Shown here: in pieces, positions 35,301-47,552 of the stretch
Numbering within the stretch: position 1 is the first letter of the stretch
Layout of the letters: each line of letters begins with the position of its first letter
Source: Rostratula benghalensis
Taxonomy: Eukaryota > Chordata > Aves > Charadriiformes > Rostratulidae
Length of the DNA stretch: 64,000 nt
Direction of reading: 5' to 3'
NCBI GenBank assembly: GCA_013399305.1
Contig: VXAI01000157.1
Location: forward strand, 1,318,613 to 1,382,612
The notes under the pieces: generated by a model
What the model was told of the DNA's origin: nothing
The model's database searches: none
The model's input: only the letters and a program-made list of their open reading frames with translations
Program-made: the position numbers and the translations under genes

Positions 35301-38300
35301 CTCAACTTCCAAAGATTTTATATGGGATTAGGAGAATGAAGAGGTTTCATTTGAAATAATGTTTGAATAATTATTGAAGCAATTCCCCAACTTTATCAAA
35401 ATATTTAATTGCCTGCAAAAAAATAAAGCTGACATTTATTTACATGTAAAAAAAAATATTTCCCATTAAGCCACAGCAGTTTCTTCACCTATGATTATCA
35501 AACCGTCTTGCCTAGTAACATCAGTTATGGAAACTCTGATCAGCAAGGACATTGAAGTGCCAACTCCTGTTGAAGTTTATTTGCCTTGCACCTATAAAAA
35601 AATACATTTCTCCTCCAGTGGCATGTCATTGCTGATGCGTTTATTATGAGTCTCTAAATCTTCCTTCTTACAGCTTTTACTAAATTCTATTGGACTTCTG
35701 GTGGTAGAGCTGAGGAAGCACTGACCTACTATACAAATTTTTTATATTTTTAGCACCAAAGAGTCTCAACACAGAAGCAAAAATCCAGAGCTGTTTTCTC
35801 ATTCAGAATGTGCCCCCCTGAAGTGCAGACATGAGTCACATTGGCAGGAGAACATGCAGAGTCTCCCTGTGTATCTTCTAACTTGATTTGTGTGGATGAC
35901 TTTCACAGTCTTATACCACAACTGAAGTTACACCATTGGGATGTGTCATAAAACCTGGGAAACACTGAATATGGATACCATAATGAATATCCTTGTTGGA
36001 GAACAGACAGACCCCCAAAATCTTGGCTGCTCTGAGACGTACCCTTCCTGTGGAAGGCCTCCCTGCAATAGGACGCCTAATTTACATAGCTAAGAGTGAG
36101 TGAGACAGCTGCTCTCCTTAGACAGCTTAGTTTTTTTCATCTGTTTGCGTCCCTCTGAACTTCTTCAGCTGCCTCAGTAGTCGAGTCATGACACTGAAGT
36201 CTCCTTGTAAAGTGGTCGACTTTGAGAGTGTAAGCAGACAGGGTGCTGCCCTCCACACTGCTTCTCCTGCACTAGCATCAAAAGCCTAATGATTTGGGTG
36301 GCTGGAGGAACATCCTCATGGCCACCTGTGCTGCTCCACAAAGATTAACGGAATCAGTCAAGACAGCAAAAATGTCACAAACAAAACTTATGATTTCACA
36401 ACTCAGCACTGTATCATGTAGCCCCAGAAAATGTAAATAAAGTAGAGAGACAGGCAGGAAGGAAATAGATCAGTCAGTGAATAATCCCATCTATTTTGAG
36501 TACAATAAAATCTTCCCCCTTTACCTCACTTAAAAGGATTGGTTTGGTCCAAATCTTTTTTAAGAATCAAAATAAATTTTTCATGATCACTTCATTTCAT
36601 TTCAGCAAAGCAGGAATGTTTCCTTGCTCATTTTTGTTTATATAACATCTTCAAATTTATTTATATCAAGAGATGCACTTCACACATGTGCCAGACACAC
36701 ATCAAGTTCTCGTGCTTTTCAGGGTACATATTTTGATATAAAATTTGATTACATACCAGGCTAAGCCTCCTGTGATGTAAAATTGCTTGAGCCTGCGGAT
36801 CCTAATTCATTCCTTAAAAAAATGACCTTACTTCACATGATACCCTTTTTCCAGAAAAAGCTCTTGCAGTATTGCCCCTTGGTGTAGGGTTACTCAATTT
36901 GTCTTATTTTTAATCATTGAATAGCTATTTATTAAAGCAAATTATTTGCAAATATAAGACAGCAAGGAACAGATTAAATGGAAGCATGAATAATCTAAAG
37001 TGGATGGTGAAGACTTGAAAAATTATCCTATTCCTTATGCCAGCTTGGTCTGTGTGTGGTCTCTCTGCTCTATTTCTTTCCTTCTGTTGGTGAAAGGCTC
37101 TGAAAACCCTTTTAGTGATAAACATCCGCATAAACCAGTGTGTCATCATCACGCATAGCCTCCAATCCCTTCCCCATATTGCTGTACTGTGCACCCTCTA
37201 CGGCAATTTCATTTTGTCATTCTGTAGCGTATCTGATACATAATCCCTTCCTACGGAAGTTTATCAGTCTTTGCAGGCTGATTCCAGGAACCTTTTGGCA
37301 AGTTTTGGTCCTATACTAGCTCCAGTGATATGGCAACACTGTACAAAGCATTTTTCCGTTATCTTCTGACCAACCGTAGCTAATTAGCTACAAGCTGAAA
37401 AAGCATTCCAGTAATGAAATGGCTAATCATGATGAAATTAAAAAAACCCCAAACAAACAAAAAAAAACCCAACCAAAAAATAACCCTCTTTCTTATATCA
37501 TCCATCATTGTCACATCTCTTCTAATAATTTATTCAATGCTTCATGCTTTCATATGTATTATTTCTGTTTATTTTGCCCTAATAATAGAAAGTTTTTTGC
37601 TTTGATTTTTTTTTGCCTGGTGTGTTCATTCCCAAGCATGTCTCTATTTATACATAAGAAACGATCAGTAGATGTTCCACTGGCTATACTCTCATTTTCA
37701 TGTAAATGTAGCTCCCAACTGCCTAAATACATTAATTAAGCTGAGAGCAAACTCAGAAGCCAAAAGCTAGTTAATGAACGTCAGCTTCATTCAATACATG
37801 GGAATATTGAAAAAGCAGTTACAGACATCACAGACTGTCAAAACAGTGACAAAATAAACCTTGGAATGCAGATACATAATCTTTTTCATTAGCCAGAGAC
37901 ATATTGTTAATGGATACTATCCCCTTAATTTACACCACCAGGAAAAGACTCTTTTAAAAGCATTTCTCAGTGTCAAATTAATATCTTTTCCTTCACACGC
38001 TTCAGGTAATTGTTGCAGGCAGTGATTTCTGCTGTTTTTCAGCTTGCTACATCTAGCAGCGAGGGAAGTTAGAAAGTCCTAACTTTTCAGACTTTGCTCC
38101 CATACCTCACTCTGCAAACCTTTGAATAAAAGAAAACCTGAAATATCTCCTTACCAGGAACTGGTTGACCGCAGCTTTACTGCATGGCAACACATGGATG
38201 GTTCTGGGGAAAATGTGGGGGGAGGAGCTAGCACAACGAAAGAGTTACAATAAAAACAGAATAATAAGGAAACCCTTCCGAGTGTCATAGTACGTAGAGT

Positions 38301-39185
38301 TAAAAAAGGCAAATAAAAAAAGGCAAGCAAGGTGCAGACCACAGCATACCTGAAGAAAGAATAAACCCATTAGAATGATCTAATGTGACCATAATGTGTC
38401 TCTTGCCAGCTCATTGCTCATTGTCAGAAAATATTACAAAGGGGTTGAACTCGAAAGTTTACACAGTGAGTAGTGTTTTGTAATTGTCCTTATTAACAGT
38501 TTTCTTTCTCTCAAATTGGTTTAGTTCTGACATACGAAGAAAGCTTCTTGCAAATTCCTAGATGTTCTATTTTGCTAGAATATTTCAAGGATGATAAATT
38601 ACATATGTAAGATTTTACAAAAGTCATGTAGCAGAAAACCAGTCTGTAAGACTGATTTCGGGTTTATAGTTCCTGTGCTATAATAAAAAGTTTGGTCCAT
38701 GGGCTAGGTATACAACTTCATTATGCTCAAGCAAATTAACACATTTCCTGTTAAAACAACACGGAATTTTAATGAAGGATTTACCTGTGCATTTGTAACC
38801 ATCAGTAGTAGCAATGGATTAGCCATAGGCCTGGAAGCTAGAAATTCCTCTATTCTAAGCTTGCCACTGGTTTCACAGACAAGCCTCAAAAGATCATAGT
38901 TTTAAAAACAGACGCTCACTGGTCTGCATATTTTCAAAACCAGCCAGTGCAGCACTTGATTTGTGGAAACTAGATACATACTGAAGTTGATGATAATTAT
39001 GGGTTCTCAACAACTTTGATGATTGAGCTATTTGTTTATGTACCATAAATCTGATTACAGAAGTCTAAATATAGGGCTTCAGGTCCAGAAACTCTGGACT
39101 TAGTTTTCCTCAAAAGAATAGTTTCAGAAAAGAAAAAAAACTGAAATGGAATGAAAAAAATCAAACATACAAAATCTAGCAGGGG
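32362..39185. other. Non-coding unique sequence, no gene seen
   Basis: No gene is recognised over 6.8 kb. The largest frames are 115 codons (34199-34546, -) and 106 codons (37419-37739, +; lysine/asparagine-rich because of A-runs near 37440-37480). No frame above the 60-codon level occurs between 34547 and 36924, which also lacks recognisable repeats. Confidence 0.55.
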
Positions 39186-39204
39186 AAAAAAAAAAAAAAA
39201 AAAA
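39186..39204. repeat. Poly-A tract (19)
   Basis: A19 in purine-rich DNA, 45 bp left of a CR1 tail. Nothing upstream looks like a processed transcript, so it is most likely a simple repeat. Confidence 0.85.
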
Positions 39205-39248
39205 GAAAGCATTAGAGAGAGATGAACTGGAAATGGACCTAGAATAAG

Positions 39249-39318
39249 AGAATCATAAAATAATTTGGGTTGAAAGGGAGCTTTAAAGGTCATCTAGTCC
39301 AACCCTCTGCAATGAGTT
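39249..39318 (-). mobile_element. CR1 LINE, short 3' tail
   Basis: On the plus strand AGAATCATAAAATAATTTGG begins the element and GGTCATCTAGTCCAACCCTC follows. This is the reverse complement of the CR1 3' UTR and its terminal octamer-type repeat. Only about 70 bp remain, a severely 5'-truncated insertion. Confidence 0.85.
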
Positions 39319-41809
39319 ACTGAATGTGTTACTAACAGTGTTTTCTTTTGCCAGCAGAAAGTGGAATAAGAGTGAGAGGTCACAGGTAAACACGCCCTGT
39401 ACAAGAGGTTCATCAGGTAATGATAATATACATAATTGGAAGAATAATAACACCAGTCTTATTCAAAATTCCCCAGCCCAGTGGTTTAGTGTCAGACACA
39501 TTCCAGACATCTCTCAGTGCTGATCACAGCTCTGTATGTTTGCATATGTAATTACTAAATTTGCATTTACACGTTACTAAGTACCTATGTAATTAAATGC
39601 AAAACTACAGTTTATACTTGCAAGTATTTTTAAAGGGGCTCTTGATTGTGTAATTCTTTGTGTGAAAATATAATGGTGGTAACTAAGTTGCTTTCACATA
39701 CTTATGAAGTTTTGGCCTTTGCAGTCTCTCAGTAAGATAACAACAAACAAATGATAATGAAATTGTTGCACAAGAATTGAAGGAGGTTGTGAATCCCTGA
39801 CCAAAGTCCCCACCAAATCAGAGGCTTCATTTTAAGAACTGCATTCACCTGGCATGAGTAACTGGTACGTGCTTTGCCCTGCAGTGTAAATTAATTACAT
39901 ACAAGGTGTTGCAAAGATGTACTGTCCCCTTAAGTGCTTTCTGACTGATGATGATGTACCTTCTCATCTCTGTGGATCAGCTAGACGGTAAATTGGGTGC
40001 ATACTCTATGATCCTGTCTGCTTAGCTCTTATGGCAGCTCAGGTACCAAAGAACAAGCCCATTGCTCTTTTTAAATGGGCTGGTGACAGCACCACTATCT
40101 TGGCCAAGGTCCCTTTTCTCCATAAAGGCAATTTGTACTGCCTAGATCTCTGCATGTGGTAGAGGTACAATTATAGTGTACACAGTGAGCGCTCATATTC
40201 CCCCGTGCAGTTGCACGGCATACATTTGCACACTCAGATCTGACCTTCTGTCCTCTGCCGGGCACAGACACAGTGCCCTGTGAGAGATGATGCTCTCTTA
40301 CGCCAAGCAAAGCAAGAACAGAATCAGATCTCTGCTGCCTAATGCATGAGTGTGGAAAGCACTGCCATACATATTATCAAGCCTCAGTTTTTTAACCCCT
40401 TCTACCATACCACTATATGGGCTTTATACACTAAATATGAATAAACATTTAGTGGTCAGAAGGCTGCAGATGGCACTACCAGGGTTGGTATTCATGGGTT
40501 TATGGTTTTACATGTCAGTGTAACAGCCTGACTAAATAATTAAATGGAAACTGTTACATTTTTACCAGGGATATTTAAAGTTGGAGATTGTGGAGATTTT
40601 CTTGAGTTGGTCTGTAATCAGCTCCACTGCATTATTTCTTTTATGAGGATAATGAACATTGTGATAAGGCTGAAACTGGTCCACTTTCCAGTTTTCTCAA
40701 GAAAGTAGATTCTCCTGGCGAGCATTAAAAGGTTATCAAACCAGACTTTAAGCAAGCTCTGTGACCTCCTCATGATGCCTATACAAAGTCAGGATGGCAG
40801 TCCATAGCAAATGCCTATCCCGTAACAAACTGGTTTCTCAGGCCAATCAGGTAGAAGTGAGTTTTAAAAGAGACCATAAAATAATTAACAGGGGTCATCG
40901 GGTAACTGTACTGCAAAAAAGGTGGTAGATTACAGCTCTAATTTTTGCAGCCTGTTTGGGAGCTACTACATGCCGTGCACAGTCTTCTCTTTCCTTGCTG
41001 AATTGAGCTCAGTAATCTTGCAGTTAGACACAAAGTATAGGTGGTTTGGGCTGAATTAAGAGAAAAAAAGTAATAAGCATAAGTAACAATAAACCAATGT
41101 TGTCAGTTATTAGGATAATTTGCCTAGAGGTGTAGTGCAGTCAAGAGCGGATGCCTTAGGTCAAAAAGGAGCTACAGACTTGATGAAAAATGACTGGACT
41201 CTGTAAAACAGTTTATGGCATAAGGAGGCAGTGGTGTCAGGAGAAGCCTGACAAGGTAATAATTTTGCTTCATGTCACCTTGAATTTGATTGATTTCACA
41301 ATTTCAGCTGAAGTTAGGTAAATTAGAAAGGAATTGGAACCTTTTTAGATACAGAGAAGTGAAACTGATCTCCTTTCCAAGGCTCTAATGGTAATTCTTC
41401 AGGTTTTCCGGTAAGTTGTTTGGGAACTGTTCACATTTATCTCATAAGAAAATCAGTCATGAGATCTATAACCCCCCAAACACATCCAGAACTGCCTTTT
41501 GCTGTTCACAACATCTCGCTAAACTTTCCTTTCTCTTTGATTCTAAATATAATTGAAAAGAGGGTGGAAACAGCTGCAGAGAAAGTCCCCTGAGATAATG
41601 ATGCTGGTAAATACCCACCCTTTCTTTTTCTTTTTTTTTCCCTATGTGCTATACTTTGCTCTCTTCAGTGCCAGAATATACATTAGCAGCATACTTGTCC
41701 TTCCATCCTCTTATCAGATTTAGAAGCTGAAGCCACCACAGAGAAAACGCTTGGATGTTGGCATTTTTGGACTAATGCTGGCACACATCCTGCTTAAAAG
41801 GTGATTTGT
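39319..41809. other. Non-coding unique sequence, no gene seen
   Basis: No gene or clear repeat. Only three short frames occur, the longest 71 codons at 40095-40310 (-). Stop codons are dense in 40.3-42.3 kb in all frames. Confidence 0.6.
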
Positions 41810-41940
41810 ATTTTACTAATTAATTCATCAGTGGTAAATGTGCTTTAATGACAGATTTTTTGGATGAGGTTCAGAGTCTCATTAGGCTTAATCATATTAA
41901 CCTAATACAGTTATTTATATCAGGCAGAACAAAGTGCAAC
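41810..41940. promoter_or_regulatory. Candidate conserved non-coding element, TAAT-rich
   Basis: Dense homeodomain-type cores (ACTAATTAATTC at 41816-41827, CTTTAATG near 41843, CATTAGGCTTAATCATATTA from 41880). No open frame or repeat. The composition is suggestive of a vertebrate developmental enhancer, but conservation cannot be judged here. Confidence 0.25.
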
Positions 41941-44900
41941 ACTTCACCATAGGATGTTCTTCTTTAAGGTTAATACCAGGGTGGGAATTGAAGGAACCTG
42001 TAATATTTCTTGCTGGTTGAGACGTATGGAATGACAACGTCATACTAAGATGAATTCACTATCCCTGTTCCTGAAGGGTTTCCAGGAAAAAAATTCAGCA
42101 TGTTAGTGAAGTGGTTTGTCCTTACAATTTTTTACAGGCAGAAGACATGGGCATTACATACTTGTGTAAAAATTTGTACAAGTCCTTACACATCATTGAA
42201 GATACTAAGTAGGCAATACCTCTCATAATATTTAGGTTTTTTGGGTTTACATCAGATGATCTCCCAGATGTCTAAGTTATATTATGATTTTCATTTCCTA
42301 GATACTGAAAGAAGGCTGGGTTGGGGATAAAAGGAATAAGAGGAACCTTGTTCTTGATGAAAAAGAAGTAAAGCTGCCAGGAAACACCCAAGAGCAAACT
42401 AAGCTAAGGATTAAGTTTTGTAAAAGACTGTCTCTCATTAGTAATGGATTTGTTGCAATTTGTTCACTCAAACACATGACAGGCATAAACATATCATTTG
42501 TTCTTCATCTGCAATTTGTTCAGGAGCTGTTTTTCAGTTAATCAAGTCGTACTTAATTGTTAACCCTTAAATATGAAAGATGGGGTACAATTAAGCACTT
42601 TAATTAGGACTACTCTTAAGAAGTAAATGGAAGCTTCAGGTAAATAAGTTTGCAGCAGCTTAGTACTGATGTACTGTGCAGGGTTGTTTGCTACCAAACT
42701 TCATTTTCAATCCATTAAATCTATGAAGCCCAGAAGATCTGTGACACAAGCATCTTCTAATTGTCCATCATAGTGGTCTCATTTTTGGGTGCTGCAAGTA
42801 AGCTCCAAGTAGTTACTCCTCTCCCTGCAGTGTTTGCAGCTCCCAGGTTTGGCAAACTCAAGGAGTGAGAGCTGTTTGTGGCCTGCTTTTTCTTTAGCAA
42901 CTGCCATTATACCAAAGCTTGTGTGTGTCTGTGTGTATGTATAACTTACTAGTAATTAGAGCAAAGCATTCATATTTGGAACCTCAGTTACAGACTCAAA
43001 TCCATTTTTAACCTTCTCAATAAACACCTTAAGCATGAAAGGAAAAATAGAAATCAATAAGCTTAGCACTACAGTCATCATTATAATGGAATTTAACATA
43101 CTGTGGGTATCTGGCATAAAACACCCAGTATAGGTCCTTTAATACTGACATGGTTTGAAGTAACCAAAATAGGCATTACACATTCACATTCTTCCTGCAG
43201 CTTTGAAAATCTCATTGCTAAGTTTGTAAGCCCTAGTCTAATAGTTGTGCACCATCCAAGGGCCCAGAGGACAAACACTGTTTAAAAGTGTTGAAGTTAT
43301 AGAAATTAACTAATCAATTAGGAATAACACAGAGGTGAGCTGAAAATAATCTTCATGGTTTTCAACCTTCCTTATTACTCATTCTCAGTTATACCTGCAT
43401 AAATTTTTCATTTTTCCAGTTGCAAAAGAAGCAAGCCTCTAAAGCAGCCCACTTTCTCAACCAAAATCTATATTACTCTATCAATTTTGGAAGAAGGAAG
43501 AAGAGGCTGATTTTTCATAAGGAATATTGAAGTTTGTAGTTGTCTGTCTCTGCAGTACAGAAAGTGTTTAATATAATTTTGAATGTGCTGAATGACATTT
43601 TATGAAAGTTTTCCGCATTAAATCTTCAGCAATGCCTAACATTGCACCATTTCATTTTTTTAAATATGTTACCGGTGTTCTGTTTTTCATTTTAGCAGGT
43701 CAAGAGACAGAGGGATAAGTGACAAGGTACAACTGACACAAACCTTTAGACAAGATGATTGAAAACCAGAGCAAAATAATGAGCTGGTAAAACTGCATTT
43801 AAGACCAATACAACAGGTCTGTTCTCAACCTACCACAGTTGCCAGAGGCTTAATTATAGTCAGAGTTTTTGCTCTTTAGCTAGATCCTAAAACACATTTG
43901 CAGGGAACATGTTCCTGAGTCTTGAAAAAGAAACTATTTTAAATAACTCAGTTCATCACTGACTCCTGAAGTGATTTTCCACTTGTCTTGTCCAAGGCTG
44001 AGCTTGCTCTCATGATGAAATGTCATGGGAACAAAGTCACGATGCCTACTGTGCTGGTCACTAAACTAAAATGATGAAAGAGGAATTAACGAGGTAAGCT
44101 GGAGACTGCAGTCTCCTGCTGTTTTCATCTTGACCTCCAGAGTCCCCCTCTCTCTAAAGGGTACTAGCACCCTGGTCAGACTCTCCACGTTCTCTGATGT
44201 TTTTCATGTTTGGAAGGCAGCGACCTGTGTGAAACGGGAGCAAATCCAACTGCCGTGTGTCAGAATGGAAGGGATGGAGAAGGGAGCTTCTCACCCACAG
44301 GCGTGCTCTGCATGTGGCCTAGAGCTGCAGGCTGGTGTACTCACTGAAGGACAGAGAGCATGGAAAGCTCTGTTGAGCAGCAAGCTTTCAGAAGACCAGG
44401 CAGAAGGCATACACAGAGCCATGGCTTGCATTCATCTTCCAGGCTCCTGCAGGGATGCTCAGCACATTTAAGTTACCTGTTTCTCCCTCTTCCTCTCCCA
44501 CAGCCTTTTCCAGGCTACAATACTTCCACCTGGATTGTTCCCAGCTAAGGATGGTGGCTAATTGCAGTTCTGTCACCAGAAATAAGGTGTATGCTGTAGC
44601 TCCCTGCAATGCACAAATAATGTGACCGAGCAGGCTGAGGGGAAGCAGCCTTCTACTTTGCAAAGGGAACTATTCACTGGTTCAGGCAGCAAGCCCCAAA
44701 GTGAGCGGTCTATTTCTGTAGAAATGACAATGCTCAGGCAATGTGAACGTGAACATTAATCTACAGAGCAGCAGCCCTCAGCCAGTGACCTTTTATACCC
44801 GCCCCTTCATTCCCTTGAGTGCAAGAACCGGGCTTCTTTTTTTGTGTTTGTTGTGCAAGAATTTGAAATGAAACAAATGTACTACTGGCCTTCACTGAGG

Positions 44901-46309
44901 CTTAGAAAAACAGCAGGAGGCTTAGAAACAATGGCAAGCAGCAGCCAAAGCAAGCTGCCCCAAGAGCCAGGCTCTTCTGCAACACCATTCAGAGCAATGG
45001 CTGTCCAAGTACTAAAAAAGAATCTTTAGTTAGGAGAAGATAAAGGTATTCCACAGAAATGTCTGTTCACAGTGCTAATGCTTATCTCCCACAAGCTTTT
45101 TCTTGCCTACTATTGTTATTAGTTTTACCCACAAAGTGAAGGAAATGCAATTGCTGCATTTTATGTAGCAGAGTTTATTGAAATTCTGGCTTAGGGAAGA
45201 GCACAGCAAAGAAGATACAAGGCAGCTCAGACACAGGCATTCAAGCGTGATTTGCTTTCTTTCTATATGAAGCTTTCTGTAACGTGCCATGCCATGCTAT
45301 GAATGTGGTTTTAATCATCGGACTGCTGGTAGAGAGAAGCGTAACAAGACTGAGTCCTAGGAGGGCAGCTGTGCTGCTGCCTGCTCATTGAGCTTGTACT
45401 CACCTGGCAAGTTCCAGCATCTCAAAACTAAAAGGCAGACAGCTGTAACAAGCCCAAGCCCCAGATGACCTGAATCCTGCTTCATGATAACCACTTCTCT
45501 GGATGATGACAGTGTTTCTGAAAGCACTTCTCCATTTTTCCTCTCCTGATGAGCTGGGTAGGTTGGTGCAAGGGACAGCAGTAGTAACAGCCCCCTGTGC
45601 ATTGCTCCACCAGGTTGAATTGCACAAAGCACTCTGATCCAGCCCTGAACTGCCTGACCCAAGCAAACCTGGACCACCTCGAAAGGGTCAGGCAACAGGG
45701 ACTTCCTTAAGGGCAGCAATTCCAGCTTTCAGTGGTCTGGAAGTTCTCCAGTGCTGTCCCTGCAGGAGTGATGTTGTCCACCAGGGTAGCTTCTGTGTCC
45801 CTTTGGTAGTGACAGCTGTCCAGTGTGGAATTAGTCAAGCAAAGATTGTAGCCATCCTTTGTGCTTTAGATGAAGTTTCTTTTTGATTTTGCAAATATCC
45901 CACTCATCGGTGCTTTATATCTGGACAACACCGTACCTTTTGCTACAGGAGGCAGTCTAGGTTGCTCTGCCCAGGGAATACAGGGTCATTTCTGCCCTTT
46001 CACCCCCACTCTTTTAGAAGGGAAAACCAGAGCCATGTCTTTTCTCACCCACTAAATGCTGACAATGGAAAATCTTTCAAAACCAGAGTGACTTGACAGT
46101 GCCCACTATATAAAGAAAATGTGGTACATAAGGCTCCATGGTTAAAATGTACAGAAAGATTGTGAAGCAAGACCTTTATCATGTCTGGTAGTAAAAACTT
46201 AAATTCCCTGCTGGCTCACTAACAGAGTTACTTGGTACACTCTCACCCTGAGTGTGCCTTAGTGCCTTTGTGAATCACTGCCTCCAGCCTCATTGAGGCC
46301 AGCGGCTTA
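41941..46309. other. Non-coding unique sequence, no gene seen
   Basis: No gene is recognised. Frames of 113 codons (44130-44471, +) and 120 codons (45357-45719, -) lie in moderately GC-rich patches. They overlap open frames on the other strand or in another phase, and show no domain. Confidence 0.55.
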
Positions 46310-46450
46310 GTAGGATTCAAAAAGTAATTAAACATTTATGTGGATAATGAGACTGTCCACAGCTACATTAGATAGGTTAAAATTGTAATTAGGGGTAACT
46401 TTTCATGCTTTAAGGCATGTTAAAGCCAGCTTCTAGCCTCAATCCATCTG
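46310..46450. promoter_or_regulatory. Candidate conserved non-coding element, TAAT-rich
   Basis: Contains AAGTAATTAAACATTTATG, TGGATAATGAG, ACATTAGATAGG and TTGTAATTAGG within about 80 bp, plus the near-palindrome CATGCTTTAAGGCATG at 46404-46419. No open frame or repeat match. Assigned on composition only. Confidence 0.25.
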
Positions 46451-46676
46451 ATGGTGTGTGTTTATGCAGGCAAACAGGGAAGATGGTTGAGGCCCTAGAT
46501 TGAAAACCAGTCCTTAATGACTGTGCTGCTGTGTTTCATGCAGGCACTCTCAGCTTGGTTTTCATGATGCGTTTCACAGCTTCTGGTTCCAAGATTGTTA
46601 TCAATAGTCCAGATGCTGCCTCAAAGCTGAGAGGGAAAAGTAATGAGTCTTTCAGACAGACCTGCCACGATAGGCC

Positions 46677-46762
46677 AGGATCTGATCTCAGGCTCACTGA
46701 TTCAAATTGAAACAACTCAACAGGCTTTAAAAGTCAGAATTATTTGGCTTCAGAGCCAGGTA
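46677..46762 (-). repeat. Possible relic of an ancient amniote dispersed repeat
   Basis: CCAGGATCTGATCTCAGGCT at 46676-46695 resembles the reverse complement of the conserved end seen at 14.9 kb, and a weak AACTCAACAGGCTTTAA block follows. This is weaker than the copies at 14.9 and 20.9 kb. Confidence 0.3.
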
Positions 46763-47457
46763 GCTGAGAGTTGTCTCTGGCTAAAAGGATACGGTCCTGG
46801 GGAGCACTGGGGGTCCAGAGTTCGGTGCCTAGAAGACTCTGCTCTACCATGGCACTGCAGAATCTTTCTCCCACAGCTGCCAGCATAAAGTTTTCTCTTT
46901 AGACCCACACTCCTTTGCCATCCTAATGGGCACATTCAGGCTGCATGATAAAGAGTTTTTCTTCATGGGAAAACAGCATTCAGTTTGTGAACTTAGAGGG
47001 AATTGTTTGCTATATTTACTGTGGAGGTGAACAGTTCACTGGAGCTTTCATGCTCACCCAAATTCACCCACATGGTATTACACGGATTACTAACAGCAAT
47101 TCTTATTTTTTTAATTGTGTATGCACAACTCAGGCATTAGACATTCTGCTATAAATCTGAGACTCAGCAGAGAGGCGACATTTTTTAAATTCATGGTGGG
47201 AAAGGTCAGAAAAAGTGGAGCATTTTTCACAGAGAGGATTCAGACTGATTGTAAAACAGAAAAGAAATAAAACTGTTTCCTTTTTTTTTTCTTCCCTCAT
47301 CTCTGTGTGCTATAAACCTAAGGAATTGCTGAGTCTTACTCATTTTTTTTTTCTATGGTGCTACAGTTCAAAAAGTAGGAACCCATTTGACTCTCAAATG
47401 TGGGGGAAAAAAGAATTTCTAAACTTGTCACCATTCTTTCCTGTCTTGTGTTTGCAG

Positions 47458-47552
47458 CTAAGACCCACTGCCAGCTTTGTGCGCAAAGTTTTCAGCACTT
47501 TATCAAGAAAGATAAATATGCAGATTTCTATAGAAAGCAAATATGGCTTTTG
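47458..47552 (+). other. Weak exon-like segment
   Basis: A 95-bp segment starts after TGTCTTGTGTTTGCAG (acceptor-like) and ends before GTAACA (weak donor-like). Two of the three frames are open. One frame reads AQSFQHFIKKDKYADFYRKQ, vaguely like the C-terminal end of an RGS domain (families have AQ...MKKDxYxxFxRS), but the similarity is short and I would not assign it. No neighbouring exon was found that could join to it. Confidence 0.12.

Noticed and set aside
45357..45719. 120-codon frame (-)
   Set aside because: Another frame on the same strand is open across most of the same interval, and there is no recognisable domain.
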